The position numbers were made by a program, and so were the translations under genes. Positions 1-11,330 of a stretch of 64,000 bases of DNA are shown piece by piece. This stretch comes from Ramazzottius varieornatus (lineage: Eukaryota; Tardigrada; Eutardigrada; Parachela; Ramazzottiidae), in contig BDGG01000002.1 in NCBI GenBank assembly GCA_001949185.1, positions 775,481 through 839,480 on the forward strand, in the 5' to 3' direction. Every line of letters begins with the position of its first letter. Position 1 is the stretch's first letter. A model generated the notes under the pieces. It was not told the origin of the DNA. It did not search any database and worked only from the letters and a program-made list of their open reading frames with translations.

Positions 1-821
1 CGTTATCCATATCAGTATGGTCCCCCGAATGCTGGCTCTGTTCATCGGACATATCGTCTGTCGAGCCACGCTTCTGCTGCAAGGCCTGGAACCTTTTGCG
101 AAAAGCCACATCCAACGTCCGTGTCTTGGCTCGGGCTCGGCGGTGATTCTCTAAATGTTGGATCATATGGCGGTTCCTGTTGCGCACTGACGGGTCGCCT
201 TCTTCGGAAGAGGCGGTAATCTCTCCACTCTCCATACTGAGTAACTCGTCCTCGTCAATACCTCTCAAGGCCTGCAATGCCCTGGCAATCTCCACGGCGT
301 TCCGTTCGATGAATTCATCGTCAGAAATGTCTTTGATGTTGGGTCGGCAGCAGAAGAGCTCAGTGGAAGCTAGAATGTGGGAGATTGTGCCGAAGCGATG
401 GAACAACATGGCAATGAACTGAATGACCAGAATGAGGAGGAAAAAAAAGACGAAGACCATGCCGATGGGCTCGAGTTTGAGGTAGACTAACTCGGTCTTG
501 GGACAGAGGGTCGACTCGACGGGGAGGGGTAAGGCCGACAGATTCTTGGTCAGACTGGCCAGCAAGCCGTACATGGCTGGGTCGGCCAGACCTCGGGCTA
601 GTCCGACGACGCTGGTGCAGTTGACCCAGGTTAGATTTTGACGGAAACCGATGGGCCAGACAATGTGCAGTTCCTCTTTGCGCAGTTGGAGGAGGAAGAC
701 GATGAGGACAAAGAGGCAGTTGATCATGAAGAAAGCCAAGGCCACTTTGTTGCGCAGGGCTTTCAGCTCGCGCGAGACGCGGTCGCGCTCTTCATCGTTA
801 TGTTCCAGTGGATGCAGATAC
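1..821 (-). CDS. Chitin synthase, C-terminal exon (partial)
   Basis: Reading the minus strand from 821 down to the window edge gives about 273 uninterrupted residues that match the C-terminal membrane region of animal chitin synthases, which polymerise UDP-GlcNAc into chitin at the plasma membrane. Visible landmarks, in order, are the charged lead-in ELKALRNKVALAFFMINCLF, a first membrane span ending in FLLQL, an extracellular loop with NCTS, a second span starting KLEPIGMVFVFFFLLILV, the family-typical FHRFGTISHILASTEL, and a basic cytoplasmic tail with TLDVAFRKRFQAL. The exon begins after the acceptor TTTGTCCAG at 822-823. No upstream exon (glycosyltransferase core with EDR or QRRRW) is visible on the minus strand over the next several kilobases, so this may be a truncated copy or one with a very long intron. 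Family call is firm; completeness is not. Confidence 0.88.
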
Positions 822-1972
822 CTGGACAAATAAAGCAAAATGCTTAGACCATACGATCGGTCAATCAGTCAAGGAGAATAACGTATTTAGACAGCTTCCA
901 GTTTTCGAGCCGTGGACATGAAGTGGGAGCTCGACAAACAACCCGACCAAATCAGTGTTCCAAGTGACGGACGCTTGCAGCCCATAACACTGGAAGCGTG
1001 CGCCACATGGCAGAATACGGTCTTGGCCTTCTTCTTTGTCGGGCTTTTGACGTGTGACTGGCACAGATTTATGCGATGGCCTTTGTGATGAGCAACTTTT
1101 CAATCACGTTCCTGATGCTCACTTGGTTCAACCATGAGCTATATTACATCTCGGCTCACTTCTAGTCGTCCGACATGTACGTGATCTAGGTGTCATCACG
1201 AATTTCGAAACTCCGACAAGACATCATGTCGGAAGCCTGAAATTGAATTTTACGTGGTTCGTCGGAGTTTAATGAAACCCAGAAATGTGTCGTGTCAGAC
1301 AGAGCGATTACACGGCAGGACACTCGGTTGATTGGGGCATCAAGAAAGGTCACTGGAAAACCATCAAACGCCGCGTCGTTCTCGTTCTGCAACCAGATGT
1401 ACCCTCGAATTTAATTGTAGTTTAACTGAATTCTAATCTAATAGCAAAATTTGAAAGCCAAGAATCTTTCATAGCTGGCTCCGGAATAATTTATAGAGCT
1501 TTGGTCAGTTGACCAGCGGCTACTGACGCCCAGACGAAAATTCAAAATTCCGAGAAATTTTAGATTCCCAACTGTAGCGTATCGAAGCTGTTTGCGCAGT
1601 CGAAAGTTCAGTGACGGGAGACATATCCAGCGCAATAAGGTCTACTCGGTAGTAGGGGTCAGCGGTCCCAAAGCGTCGTTTGAGAGTGGTTGGACGTCTG
1701 GAAGATGCCCTGACTAACAAGAGCAGGCACGAGGATCGAGAGTGGGCAGAGGTGGAGAAAGGAGGTCAGTTGTGAAAACTAACGGGAGCATTTAAACAGC
1801 GATGAAATTTCGCTGTCCAGAGATTTCCAAGTCCAAAATTTTGCGCGTACATGATCAACATGAATACCGGCGCCCAGCCTGCGGTCGGAAACGTGTGCGC
1901 TGGTTGAGGTGAGTGTAGTCTAAGTACCTGTCCGGCCCAAACAGAAGTACGGAAAACATCTCGCTCAGTACT
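822..1972. other. Stretch without a supported gene
   Basis: Only short open frames occur. A plus-strand frame at about 1068-1166 encodes one hydrophobic segment (AMAFVMSNFSITFLML) that could be a decayed membrane helix, but nothing around it supports a gene. The missing upstream exons of the chitin synthase were looked for here and not found. Confidence 0.5.
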
Positions 1973-2355
1973 TTGCTTGGCACTTTTTTTCCCTTGGGTG
2001 ATCAACACCTGGTCTACGGTGCGTCGGTGACAACCGTCATCAGCACTAGAGGCACGATAGGCTTTTCGCTGCTGTTTGTGGTCCTAACCAGACAACCCAG
2101 CCACCTGCAAAAGTCGAAACTGATCCTATTGCTTTTGATTGTCTTTGAATTTACCATTTGCGCAGCATTTGCCGATCCAGAACGTCAAAACCTTCCAGAC
2201 GCTGGGTCGAACTGTTTCGGAAACATTTGCCTGCAGGAATCATTTATTTTTCTTTTTGGCAACAGTGCCGTTGCCAACTGGATATCCGTGGTCATTGCTA
2301 TGGCTCGCTTTGTCGCCGTCCGTTGGGCTCGTCATTACACCAAAACTACTGCCAG
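1973..2355 (+). pseudogene. Partial GPCR exon (TM1-TM3 region)
   Basis: The open frame encodes a hydrophobic segment ending VVLTRQPS, a second helix (LILLLLIVFEFTICAAFA), an extracellular loop with Cys, and a third helix running into AMARFVAVRWARHY. That last stretch has the position and character of the DRY/NRLWA region after TM3 of rhodopsin-class receptors and resembles the same region (AVNRLWAVVFPISYRM) of the intact receptor at 7633-8832. The frame ends at a good donor, GCCAG|GTAAGA, so it may be a genuine exon. No TM4-TM7 exons are seen before the hydroxylase gene at 2878, so it is most likely a truncated receptor copy. Its start is not defined. Confidence 0.45.
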
Positions 2356-2877
2356 GTAAGATCTCCATTTTCAGTTCCTTGTATGTTTGGTGTTTGATAG
2401 TTACTGGAGGCGGAGCAGGACTTAGTGCAAAGACGCACAACGAGTGGGTGTTATGACATGCATGCGCGTCTGCACCGAGCGTGGCCATGTTCGAGATGTG
2501 CAAGTCTAATCACTCACCGTTGATTAATCAATGATTATGTCTGATTCAGATTAATCAGACAGTTCCCACACGCTGTGCACTTGTCAATGGAAAGAGTGGC
2601 AAAACAGTGGCCTCTGAACTTTCTTAATCGGCCACAGCAGTCACTCTAAAAGTACTCTTACCAACCGCCTGACTGACAAGAAAATCAAGGCGCCTGGAGA
2701 TGTAGTCGACCACGCTTATCTGATAGGAGTACTTTCCGCCACTCGACAAAAATCTGATAGCTCGCACTTTCCGATTCAGCTTTTCTGAGTTGCTCTCCGT
2801 ATTCAGTGTGTCCGGTCGCTTGGCGTCTGAGTAGTTCTTTCGTGTATTATCTGAGAATTGAATTTTTCCCTTGCAAC

Positions 2878-5856
2878 ATGGAAAAGCAGAAGACAGACAT
2901 CTTGACGGCATCTGCAACCTCGGCTAATCTCTCCGAGGGACATTCCGCAACCACGTTCATCTTTACTCTAGAAGACAGCCAGCTGCTGTCACAAGTTTTG
3001 CAGATAATCAACGTGAGTAATGTTGACATTTCGTGCGGCAATCTTCTAGCTATAGATGCAATTGTCAGCGGTGTCTAAATCTTTCGGTAGGTTGCGGAAT
3101 TACAGATTCAGCATATAGAATCCCGCTCGGAATTCGGTGCATCACTCACAATGATGCTTGTTGTGTCGACGAATGGAAACGCTGCCACAGGGTTAAAAAT
3201 GCAAATCCAAGCGCTGACCAAAAGCCCTGTTGAGATGTATTCAAACTCTGCAAAGATGACCAATGGCGAACGAGACTCGGCTGGTGCGCCACCGGAGCAA
3301 CTTGACAACTACCCTGAAACAGCAAGAGAAGAGCTACAGGCATTTCCCAACGTTCCCTGGTTCGCCACCACCATGCAGGAACTAGCTGCGCATCTGGGAA
3401 AAACATTGCAGTCGGGCGACGATCTGGACGCAGACCATCCCGTAAGTCATACAGTAAACCTCCTAGGACGATAGTTGTATGTAGTGCTCCGTTTCAGAGC
3501 TTCAAAGACGAAGTGTACAGAGCGCGACGAAAGGTTTTCGTTGATATCGCAAAGGCCTATAAACTGTAAGGCAGTCAAAACCCAGGTATGCTGTCCTGTC
3601 TTCGAGAGATAAGTTTTTTTTTCTACAGGGGAGATCCAATTCCACATGTCGAATATACGGAAGAAGAAAACAAAACATGGTAGGCCCTGTTAATATTTAT
3701 GTTTAACACTCTTACATAGTCCTACAATGCAAACTTTGACGATAGAATTTACCGTTTGTGTAGGGGAGAAGTTTATCGTGGGCTGACAAAGCTCTACCCG
3801 ACTCATGCTTGCTCAACCTACAACAAGATGTTCCCGCTGCTCGTCAAGCATTGCGGTTTCAGCGATAAGAAGATCCCTCAGATGGCTGAAGTGTCTGCCT
3901 TTGTACAAAGTAAGCCTTATCATCCCACTTAACTTGTCTTTCTTATCGGAGCTTTCATTAGATTTATTGCAAACTTTAGGCAGAACGGGCTTTCGTTTAC
4001 GACCCATTTCGGGGCTCGTAGATTTTCGGGATTTCTTGGCGGGACTCGCTTTCAGGTAGCAGGAGTACCACATATGCCGAACCGTTACTGCTTGTAGTGT
4101 GGTTTCTCTCTCGTAGGGTTTTCAATGCCACCATGTACATTCGCCATCACTCAGCACCGCAGTACACCCCAGAACCAGATATTTGTCATGAGCTCTTGGG
4201 GCACGTCCCTCTCTTTCTCGACGAAGAGGTTGCACAATTTTCTCAAGAAATCGGTTTGGCTTCTCTGGGCGCTCCTGACGAATGGATCGAGAAGCTGGGC
4301 AATGTAAGCATAAACAACAACTGGGAGTTCGGAAACCAAAGTCGGCTTTCTTCCAGTGGCGCACAGGGTCACGTAACAGGACCAGAAGAGTGCGCCACTA
4401 GGAGAAACAATCTTTGCGAGTTTGTATGCCCAACTCCCGAATTAAAGTGCACACCTTGATAAGTGCCCTTATTCTGTGCTGAACATCTGCTCGTATTTAC
4501 TCGCTGTAGCTCTACTGGTACACCGTGGAGTTTGGACTGTGTAAAGATAAGGACACCGGCGAAAACCGCGTTTATGGTGGAGCGCTGCTGTCATCTTTCG
4601 GTGAACTACAAGTAAGTTCTGCTCTTACCGCTGCTCACACTCGATAAACACGGAATTCGTATGTACAGTACACGCATGGCGAGAAATCGTGGGCCAGTAC
4701 AAATTATGGGCCAGACGGCCAAATAGAAACTCAACCGTAGAAAAGTGTCGGAATGTGCGTTAGTACGAACCAGTCGCGTACGTACGTGCCTTTGTACTGC
4801 CCTAGCAGAAAGGCCTGGTCCATAATTTTCACTGGCCCATAATTTCTCGTCGTGCGTGTACTGTTATTTGAAGCTTGTAGTGAAACTGTTTTCCCGCAGC
4901 ATTGCCTGACGGATAAGGCTTTTCTGCGACCGCTCGAAACAGAGAAAGCCGCTGCCACGCCTTATCCCATTACACGCCACCAGGACGTGTATTTTGTCGC
5001 CGAAGACTTCCAGGACGTTCGAAATCAGCTGGCGTGAGTCATTTTTTTCGATACAAATGCCAATCAGATTTCCATCAATGCATTTGTTGCATCGACAGGG
5101 AATGGCTAATCAAAATTCCTCGGCCTTTTATGCTTCGGTACAACGCGTATCGCGAAAGTGTGGAGCTGCTATACAAGAAGGAACACTTGCACGCCCTTGT
5201 TCGCGACATCCAAAGTAAGTGTCATTCGCTCAAAAATAGGTCGCGAACACAACATGCAGTACATGTGGTTCTGTATTGAAGCGGACGTGAAAACCCTGGT
5301 GGGCACCATAAACAAGATAAGATAACTTGTTCGAATACCGAGCTACGGTAAATTTGTTCTTTTGTCCGGAATGCGTCAAACTTGTGGGTTCATATTCCAT
5401 CAATTTTCCACAAGCTAACTTTCTCTTGCGACTGACCGCATCAAAACAAGATCGTCGATGCAGATTAATGAAAGTTCACCAATCGGCACTTGCACCCTTG
5501 CAATGTCGACAGCTCTGCGCACACAGGGATGTGCGTCCCAGGGCCGTCCTGACATCGGAGAAGAAAACGAGTTCAAATCACCTGTGTTGTTCAAAGCATG
5601 AACATGTGCAGTACACGCTTAACCCAGCTGAATTCGAACTTCGCTGCACAGCAACGCTTGTTTGTTGTTTTGCGTCGCTGCCGTCTCCCTTTTTGAGATT
5701 AGACTATTGTCTTCAGATAAAGACATTATCCCCAGCTACAGGGCGCTCGCACCAACTTGCTACCGCCCGTTATATCCACGAGGAAGAAATCAGATGGCTT
5801 CTTTTCCGCTTGTTCTTCGCCACTATCCAAACAACTTTTCAAGCTGTTTCGGCTGA
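2878..5856 (+). CDS. Phenylalanine-4-hydroxylase (aromatic amino acid hydroxylase), 11 exons
   Basis: Pterin- and iron-dependent monooxygenase converting phenylalanine to tyrosine. Exons: 2878-3012, 3091-3441, 3498-3565, 3629-3679, 3764-3909, 3980-4055, 4117-4303, 4510-4611, 4900-5033, 5099-5214, 5717-5856. All introns are GT-AG and phases agree, giving 501 residues. An N-terminal ACT-type regulatory domain ([11 protein letters not shown], then [10 protein letters not shown]) precedes the catalytic domain. Iron ligands are His300 and His305 in CHELLGHVP and Glu345 in [10 protein letters not shown], with the family's 5- and 40-residue spacing. [31 protein letters not shown] and IPRPFMLRY favour phenylalanine over tryptophan hydroxylase, though the latter is not fully excluded. 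Exons 1-10 are firm. Exon 11 is a prediction: its sequence does not resemble the usual tetramerisation helix. An AATAAA follows at 5997. Confidence 0.87.
4666..4863. mobile_element. Short TIR element (mariner-like MITE) in hydroxylase intron 8
   Basis: About 55 bp at each end form an imperfect inverted repeat. The left end reads CAGTACACGCATGGCGAGAA and the right end is its near complement, ending GTGCGTGTACTG. The outer ends sit next to TA on the left and TTA on the right, which suits Tc1/mariner-type insertion. No coding capacity. It lies wholly inside intron 8, so it should not affect the protein. A degraded relative of one end occurs at 10985-11045. Confidence 0.75.
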
Positions 5857-5996
5857 ACTATGAGCCATTCCGTTATGTTGAACAGCAGCTTGAAAAATTT
5901 GACTAGTGAGACTTCCGGTGGGGAAGACCCACCGTACCGACCAAAACTGTTGTCGACAGGACCCCCTGTTAGAGTTTCGACCCGACATCTGCTATC

Positions 5997-6002
5997 AATA
6001 AA
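5997..6002 (+). promoter_or_regulatory. Polyadenylation signal AATAAA
   Basis: A canonical AATAAA lies 140 bases after the predicted stop of the phenylalanine hydroxylase gene, a reasonable 3' UTR length for a compact gene. It gives modest support to exon 11 being the last exon. Confidence 0.5.
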
Positions 6003-7632
6003 ATGAAAACTGTCTGATTTCTACGTGAAAATTGAAAAGAACCATGAGGATATCGAAATAACACAGCAAACAAATTTTAAACAGCAAATTCCGCCGTTTT
6101 GCCGGGAAACCTTGCTCCACGAAAAACGTTCCGGCTTTTGCCTTGATCGGCAGATTCATGGTTTCGACCATCCTTTTCGAGTAACCCAGATCATGATTCA
6201 CATATTTTGAATCGCATTTCCGCATCACTTCAACGGAAAACTGAGAGAATAATTTTTGGAAACGACCCCGAAAACTGCGAAAGTGGTTTGACTTTTGGCT
6301 TCTCTCCTCCTCCAGCTCAATGTCCGTTACGACTCTTCCTCAAAAGATTTCGGGTCGGTTATTTTTCACGAGGTTGTAAACAGGATGTCAGACCAGGGAA
6401 AATTAGTTTGAAAGCTGAGTAATGATCCATTCAAGAAATTCAAGATTCTATGGGTGGTGGCAAGGTTGGTGCGAGCGCCCTGTAGTACAAATCGTGCTGT
6501 TAGTATCAATAATTTCCACTCAATTTTAAACGAAGCAAAATTGCCTCGTTTTGGTGGTTACTGTAAACAGGTACATGCACGGAAACACTGCGGCCCATCG
6601 TGCCACTGAACGACGGCGGTTCATATCCATTTTCTTGCATCTAGCATAACCGTAGAGTAGTACCCAAATCACCCCACGCTGAATGTCGCAGAAGTGACCA
6701 TAAAACACGCTCCAACTCCCGGTTTCTACAGTGTACTGCACTTTTCGAGTTACGTCTCCGTTAAGAACGCCTGGTCTAGTACATTGAGCAATTACATCCA
6801 CGCAACCGTAGATTTTTCCAACGAGTGAACCCTTTAATCTGCTATGGTATCCTACGCTTTAACTCGCAGCTGCTGAGATAACGTCACTCTTTCGGCGCAC
6901 CAAATGCTGCATTGCGCACCGTCACAACCGATGAGAAGATCAGCGAGGACAGAGCTTTATTTTCCGAACGTTGCTTCTTCGGAGATACAAGGAACATATC
7001 ATCAGTGCCAAGTTATGAGAGGCCACGCGTACCAGCAGTTCTCTTGAGGGCCCAGGAAGCGAAGGATTTGGGTTCGGCTATAAGGCCCTACTCCAAGCAC
7101 TAATTTCGATGTTTAATCAACATGAGGGGAATCAGGAGTAGACTCAGACGATTTCCGCTACGTTTTCGCCGTATGAATAGCAACTCCGGTAGTTCCCCCG
7201 AGCCAGTGCAACCTTCTTAATCCGTCTTGATCAGAGAGTTTTGCGATACATAATCCACCCCGATTTCCAATCAGCTACAGCTACTAATTGGATACGACTA
7301 CAGTAGTGAGCAATGGATTAAATCTGATTGCCTGATCGTGAAACCGGCTTTACTGGAGCCCCATCTGCACCACTTTAGGTTATGGAGAATACACTCGTCC
7401 CAACCGTCGTCGCATTTGATGGGAATAACCGGTCACGCCTTCGGGATCGAGCAGAGCACGTACATTGTTTGGGAGGTGTTTTTAAGTTGGTTTGACGCAT
7501 TAATCTCTATGAAAAATGTGGAGCACAAAATCACCTTCCTCGTTCATTCCCAGGCGTTAAAAAAGCTTCAAACGGGCTCTGAAGAAAATCCACATTACTT
7601 TTCCAATCTTATCCTGTCGCGCCATCTCCATC
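6003..7632. other. Intergenic stretch between hydroxylase and GPCR
   Basis: No open frame with recognisable content and no clear repeat. It presumably contains the promoter and 5' UTR of the receptor gene, but no element could be assigned. Confidence 0.4.
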
Positions 7633-8832
7633 ATGAATTCCACGGACCGGAGAGACAAACTGTCTGCTCAGGCGAATGTGACCATGCAAAACCGGGCAAA
7701 CTCAAGCATCCACTACGAGTTAGTTCAAGGTTTCTGGACTTTCAGTCCCTCCTTCACGGTGTTCACCGTAGTTGCTGGTACGCTGGCCAACTTCGCAGTT
7801 CTTCGTCTTTTCCTCAAACGACCCACACTTCGGACCCCCCTCGGCATGTACCTGATCAACCTGCTCATCGTCAACATCGTGATGTCCTGCGTTCTCGAAC
7901 CACTCAACGTAGTCCACCACTACTTCTCCGCTTGGACGCTTGGGTACCACGCCTGCGTTCTCCGTCAATACCTTGGTTGGACAATTCTGGACGCGATCAT
8001 CTTCTCGCACTTTCTCATCGCTGTCAACCGTCTCTGGGCCGTCGTCTTTCCCATATCCTACCGGATGCAGTACACCGTCAAGGTAGCCATCGCAATCTGC
8101 GCCACATCCTGGATGGTCATCAACGTCTGTTTCATCCCAACAGTAATAACCATTACCTATGTAACCAACCCTGATGATCAAGGACGACAAGGCTGCTCAT
8201 TGAATACGGACCCCATCGGTGTATGGGGTCCAATCTTACAGATCGTCTTTTACGACCTACCCATCGCACTGGTCTTTCTACTGTACCCCGTCATCTGTTA
8301 TAAGTCCTTCTTCGGAACTCGCAAACACAGACAAATTCGAACTGGAAACGAAAGTTCCTTGCTGGCAAAAGGTCGCTTGGTCACCAGCCAGCCCACCAAC
8401 ACCGCGGGTCAGCCTACGGTTTCGAATGTGGCGGTCTTGGGTCAAACGGCCGGTAGCACGGAGCCAGAAAGTCACCTCGGTACTAATCAAGCAACAAAAC
8501 CTCTGAGTGAATCTACAGCCGTTGGTCTCTCGGTTGTGGCACCAAGCAACAAGGCGGAAACTGTAGCGGTCAAGTCACTCCGTTGTTGCAGGCCCCGATA
8601 TGGTAGTGCGTCAGGGTTCGCCACGTTGACCTTGATGACTTTGAGTGTGCTGGTGTGTCTGGCGCCCAACGAAGCCTATTTCACGTTGTTACTGGTGGTG
8701 GACACCGATCCGCCAGGTCTTTTTGAGATTGTGAAGGTGCTGCAATCGCTGACCATCATATTCGATCCCATTTTGATTGTGCTGGCCAACCCGGAACTGA
8801 GGAAGCTCGTGAGAAAGCCCTTCGGTGGTTGA
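7633..8832 (+). CDS. Rhodopsin-class G-protein-coupled receptor, single exon
   Basis: A 399-residue intronless ORF with seven hydrophobic segments: about 32-58, 73-97, 111-145, 157-180, 196-222, 330-356 and 363-384. The N-terminus carries several N-glycosylation sequons (NST, NVT, NSS). TM3 has the conserved Cys at its start and ends in AVNRLWAVVFPISYRM, where NRL replaces DRY. TM7 has DPILIVL in place of NPxxY. Intracellular loop 3 is long (about 100 residues) and rich in Thr, Ser and Gln, with Cys-Cys before TM6. The first ATG after an AT-rich leader, MNSTDRR, is taken as the start. The ligand cannot be told from sequence. The non-canonical DRY and NPxxY suggest a lineage-specific receptor group. 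Confidence 0.85.
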   Translation: MNSTDRRDKLSAQANVTMQNRANSSIHYELVQGFWTFSPSFTVFTVVAGTLANFAVLRLFLKRPTLRTPLGMYLINLLIVNIVMSCVLEPLNVVHHYFSAWTLGYHACVLRQYLGWTILDAIIFSHFLIAVNRLWAVVFPISYRMQYTVKVAIAICATSWMVINVCFIPTVITITYVTNPDDQGRQGCSLNTDPIGVWGPILQIVFYDLPIALVFLLYPVICYKSFFGTRKHRQIRTGNESSLLAKGRLVTSQPTNTAGQPTVSNVAVLGQTAGSTEPESHLGTNQATKPLSESTAVGLSVVAPSNKAETVAVKSLRCCRPRYGSASGFATLTLMTLSVLVCLAPNEAYFTLLLVVDTDPPGLFEIVKVLQSLTIIFDPILIVLANPELRKLVRKPFGG

Positions 8833-9239
8833 CATGATACGCAGCTACCGGTCTGGACGGAACTGACAATCAACATCCATGCACACTATATGCCACAGAC
8901 GTCTGGTGCGACGGCGTCCAGTCCACGCGACCGGGTTGCTAAAGGACGATGTGTAATAGAATGCATGATAGAACAATGACTTATACGTACGTTTTATGAG
9001 AAACAGTTGGTGTACTGTGTCGAATATACTCTTCCGCAGTTACTCGGTGCACGGCCTGCCACTGCCTATTCTCCATGCACTACCCGCGACACTTCCTTTT
9101 ACCAGAGGCACTGCTTTTTACATTGCTTTCTGGCTGTGTGTGTACCTACTACTGTTCCAACAGGTGACAAAGTGATAAGTTTGCCGGCCACAGCTGTCAT
9201 ATTTGCCACGTGCTATGTTTAAGACATAAGCTCTGTTTC

Positions 9240-9450
9240 ATCTATCGTTGGGTGGTACTTCTAGCCTCCTGGCCAACCCATCCAAAATTTTTTTATGGAT
9301 TCTTTTACGGCCATAGTTCTTAGTTCGCAAAGCGGGTCAACTTGGACGTTTTGGAAAGTTAAGATCAGCTCTTGATCATCCCGCTACGGGGAAGATCAAC
9401 TGATAGGATCTCTGATCCTCAGTATGTACGATCCTCCACACAGTCGTACG
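9240..9450 (+). repeat. Dispersed repeat, copy 1 of the 42230 family
   Basis: This block shares long stretches with 42230-42440. Both contain GGGTGGTACTT followed by CCTCCTGGCC, then TTGATCATCCCGCTAC and GAAGATCAACTG, ending in GTATGTACGATCC and CACACA. At 42403 the sequence enters a large inverted repeat that this copy lacks, so this is a partial copy. Confidence 0.7.
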
Positions 9451-9821
9451 CGTAAGTAATTTAAAAAGTATTCTGCAGAATATACCTTGAACTTTCTACT
9501 CACGTGACAATCCGGTCGACTTTTCAACCAGTCAAGCGATGAGCACCGGCAGTTCGGACAAGGAAATGAGGCACTGTTCTGGCTGCCTATGTCCCGGCAC
9601 GTGACAGGTTCTGGGGAAAACGGCCTAAACGGCCAGGATATAGCCCAAACATCGTACTATCCAACAAAACAAAAGAGATATTACCAACAAGAATTTATTT
9701 ATACTAGCTAGTGGTTCTGACCACTGGGGAGGACGAGCGGATGCGTAGACGCACAGGGTTTGCAAGGAGAGCTTTTTTGCTGCCCGGATGAACTGACGCA
9801 TTATTTTACACTGATGACTTT

Positions 9822-9906
9822 GCGATTTCAGAAACCTTCATCGTTTGCGACATCCATTGAAATCGTGACAGACTTATAAACTCATCGCTTCGCTCGTCCT
9901 GACTAC
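9822..9906 (-). repeat. Dispersed repeat fragment
   Basis: Read on the minus strand, this block matches 54243-54325: both have CAGGACGAGCGAAGCGA, then GAGTT.ATAAGTCT, then TCAATGG.TGTCGCAAA and GATGAAG. Identity by eye is roughly three quarters or better. Confidence 0.6.
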
Positions 9907-10929
9907 GCCAAACAGGAAGTATTTTCCGTCGTCGTCGTTAGGGAACATTTCGAAAAGCGTCTTAGTGGTAGCGAATTCGGTAAGAATGATAAAGGTTTCA
10001 TTTTTAGGCCACTCAGTCAGCCGTGACGGTGGAAATCGGAAGCTAGACATGAAGTAGTGTGTTTTACGCAGCGAAAAGCTCTGGTTGGCATATTTGCAAA
10101 ACTTTCTTTATAGAGTTCGGACAAATTCACACGTAGGCACGCTAGAAAGACCGATAATGATCCTGAATTCCTACTACGAGCGGATCGTGCTGATTGTTGG
10201 CGAGAACTCTCAGGTAGTTTTACAGGTTCGTCATCCCAGTAATGCCAGTTGAGTTATTAATGAATTCACACGAAAGTCACGTGATCCTAAGTACAAAACA
10301 TCGGTCTTGTTGAGGATCTTTAAAAGATCAAAATCGAATCAGTGCAAAGGGAGTTATGAATTTTTGAATCAAGGTGGCCAATCACTTATGGGAGCCAGCG
10401 CATGACGACCTCTGATAATACGTACGACGAACTCCATTCCGCACCAGGTGGTGTGCCACCGACGTGTTGTTAGGAATAGGGATAGTTTGGACTTGAGATG
10501 AACAGGACTCGTTGGGAATGGCAGAAGTGGGAGTTGGGCAGTCCCATGATCGCTAACTTAAGTCTTCTTATCTCTGGTGGTAAAAGTTACAAGAGTGTGC
10601 GAGCAAGCCACGCCACCAATGGGTAGGCTCCCAACACGCCCATTGAGCAGTAGTCAAGCAGCTGTTTCGTGTACAAATCTGCGTTTCGGCAGCATACCCA
10701 GTGATCTTGCGGCTTGTTTCACATACCTGTGTTATCTTCAGCAGTCGAGGCGCGAAAACTCGATGCGGGCTTGGATTTTTCAGTTTGCATTTTTGCCGTT
10801 ATCATAAGGTTGTCTATTCAAAGTTCATGCTAGCTCTTTTCCCAACATGGGGTCGGTGGCGCACGTTGTAGAAAGGAAACCGCATGGTGCAGAAAAAAGT
10901 AAGTTTTTGTAAACGTCGGCACACTTGTT

Positions 10930-10985
10930 CCAGTAAGGTAACAGGTTTATAAGTAAGGTAACAGTAAGGTAACAGGTTAATAAGT
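10930..10985 (+). repeat. Short tandem repeat
   Basis: Repeated units containing TAAGGTAACAG, about 10-25 bp apart, with ATAAG between some units. Likely replication slippage; no coding content. Confidence 0.55.
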
Positions 10986-11045
10986 GCGTCGGCTACAGAT
11001 GGCTACAGCCGGACCATAATTTTTGTCGTGCATGTGTATACTTGA
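10985..11045. repeat. Degraded end of a short TIR element
   Basis: GGACCATAATTTTTGTCGTGCATGTGTATAC resembles the right terminal repeat of the element at 4666-4863. No matching second end was found, so it looks like a solo remnant. Confidence 0.4.
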
Positions 11046-11094
11046 GAACATAGATTCTCGGAAGGCGGTTAATAGAGTTGTTACAGCGAAAAAC

Positions 11095-11330
11095 GAATAT
11101 AGAGCTCAACAGGTTTTCTACCGTTAAACACTACTCTGTTCCCTCGATGGTTCTGCGCAATCAGGTGACACGCCCGCAAGTATCACCTGGCGGGACAGAA
11201 AATAGATGTACCTTCAATCGAGAATTACTCACCAGTTAAAAGCAGTGATGGGCGATAATCGTACAATCAGTATCAGAGCAGGTGCAATTTACTGGCTTGA
11301 TGACGTACTTCGCATCACGCGACTTTGTAC
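11095..11330 (+). repeat. Dispersed repeat, family shared with 28665 and 53935
   Basis: Shares ordered motifs with 53935-54165 (+) and 28665-28870 (-). Common points are a GTTCTGCG..TCA.GTGAC block, ACCTTCAATC, a GGCGA.AATC.. ACAATCAG segment and a TTACTGGC/TTACCGGC..TGA..ACGTA block. No ORF. Boundaries are approximate. Confidence 0.55.

Noticed and set aside
5327-5863. 178-codon plus ORF at the end of the hydroxylase gene
   Set aside because: No motif and wrong frame relative to exon 10; the in-phase exon 5717-5856 is preferred.
7720-8190. Minus-strand ORF of 156 codons, and plus-strand 278-codon ORF at 7338-8174
   Set aside because: Both overlap the seven-helix receptor frame at 7633-8832, which has clear topology and motifs; the others have none.
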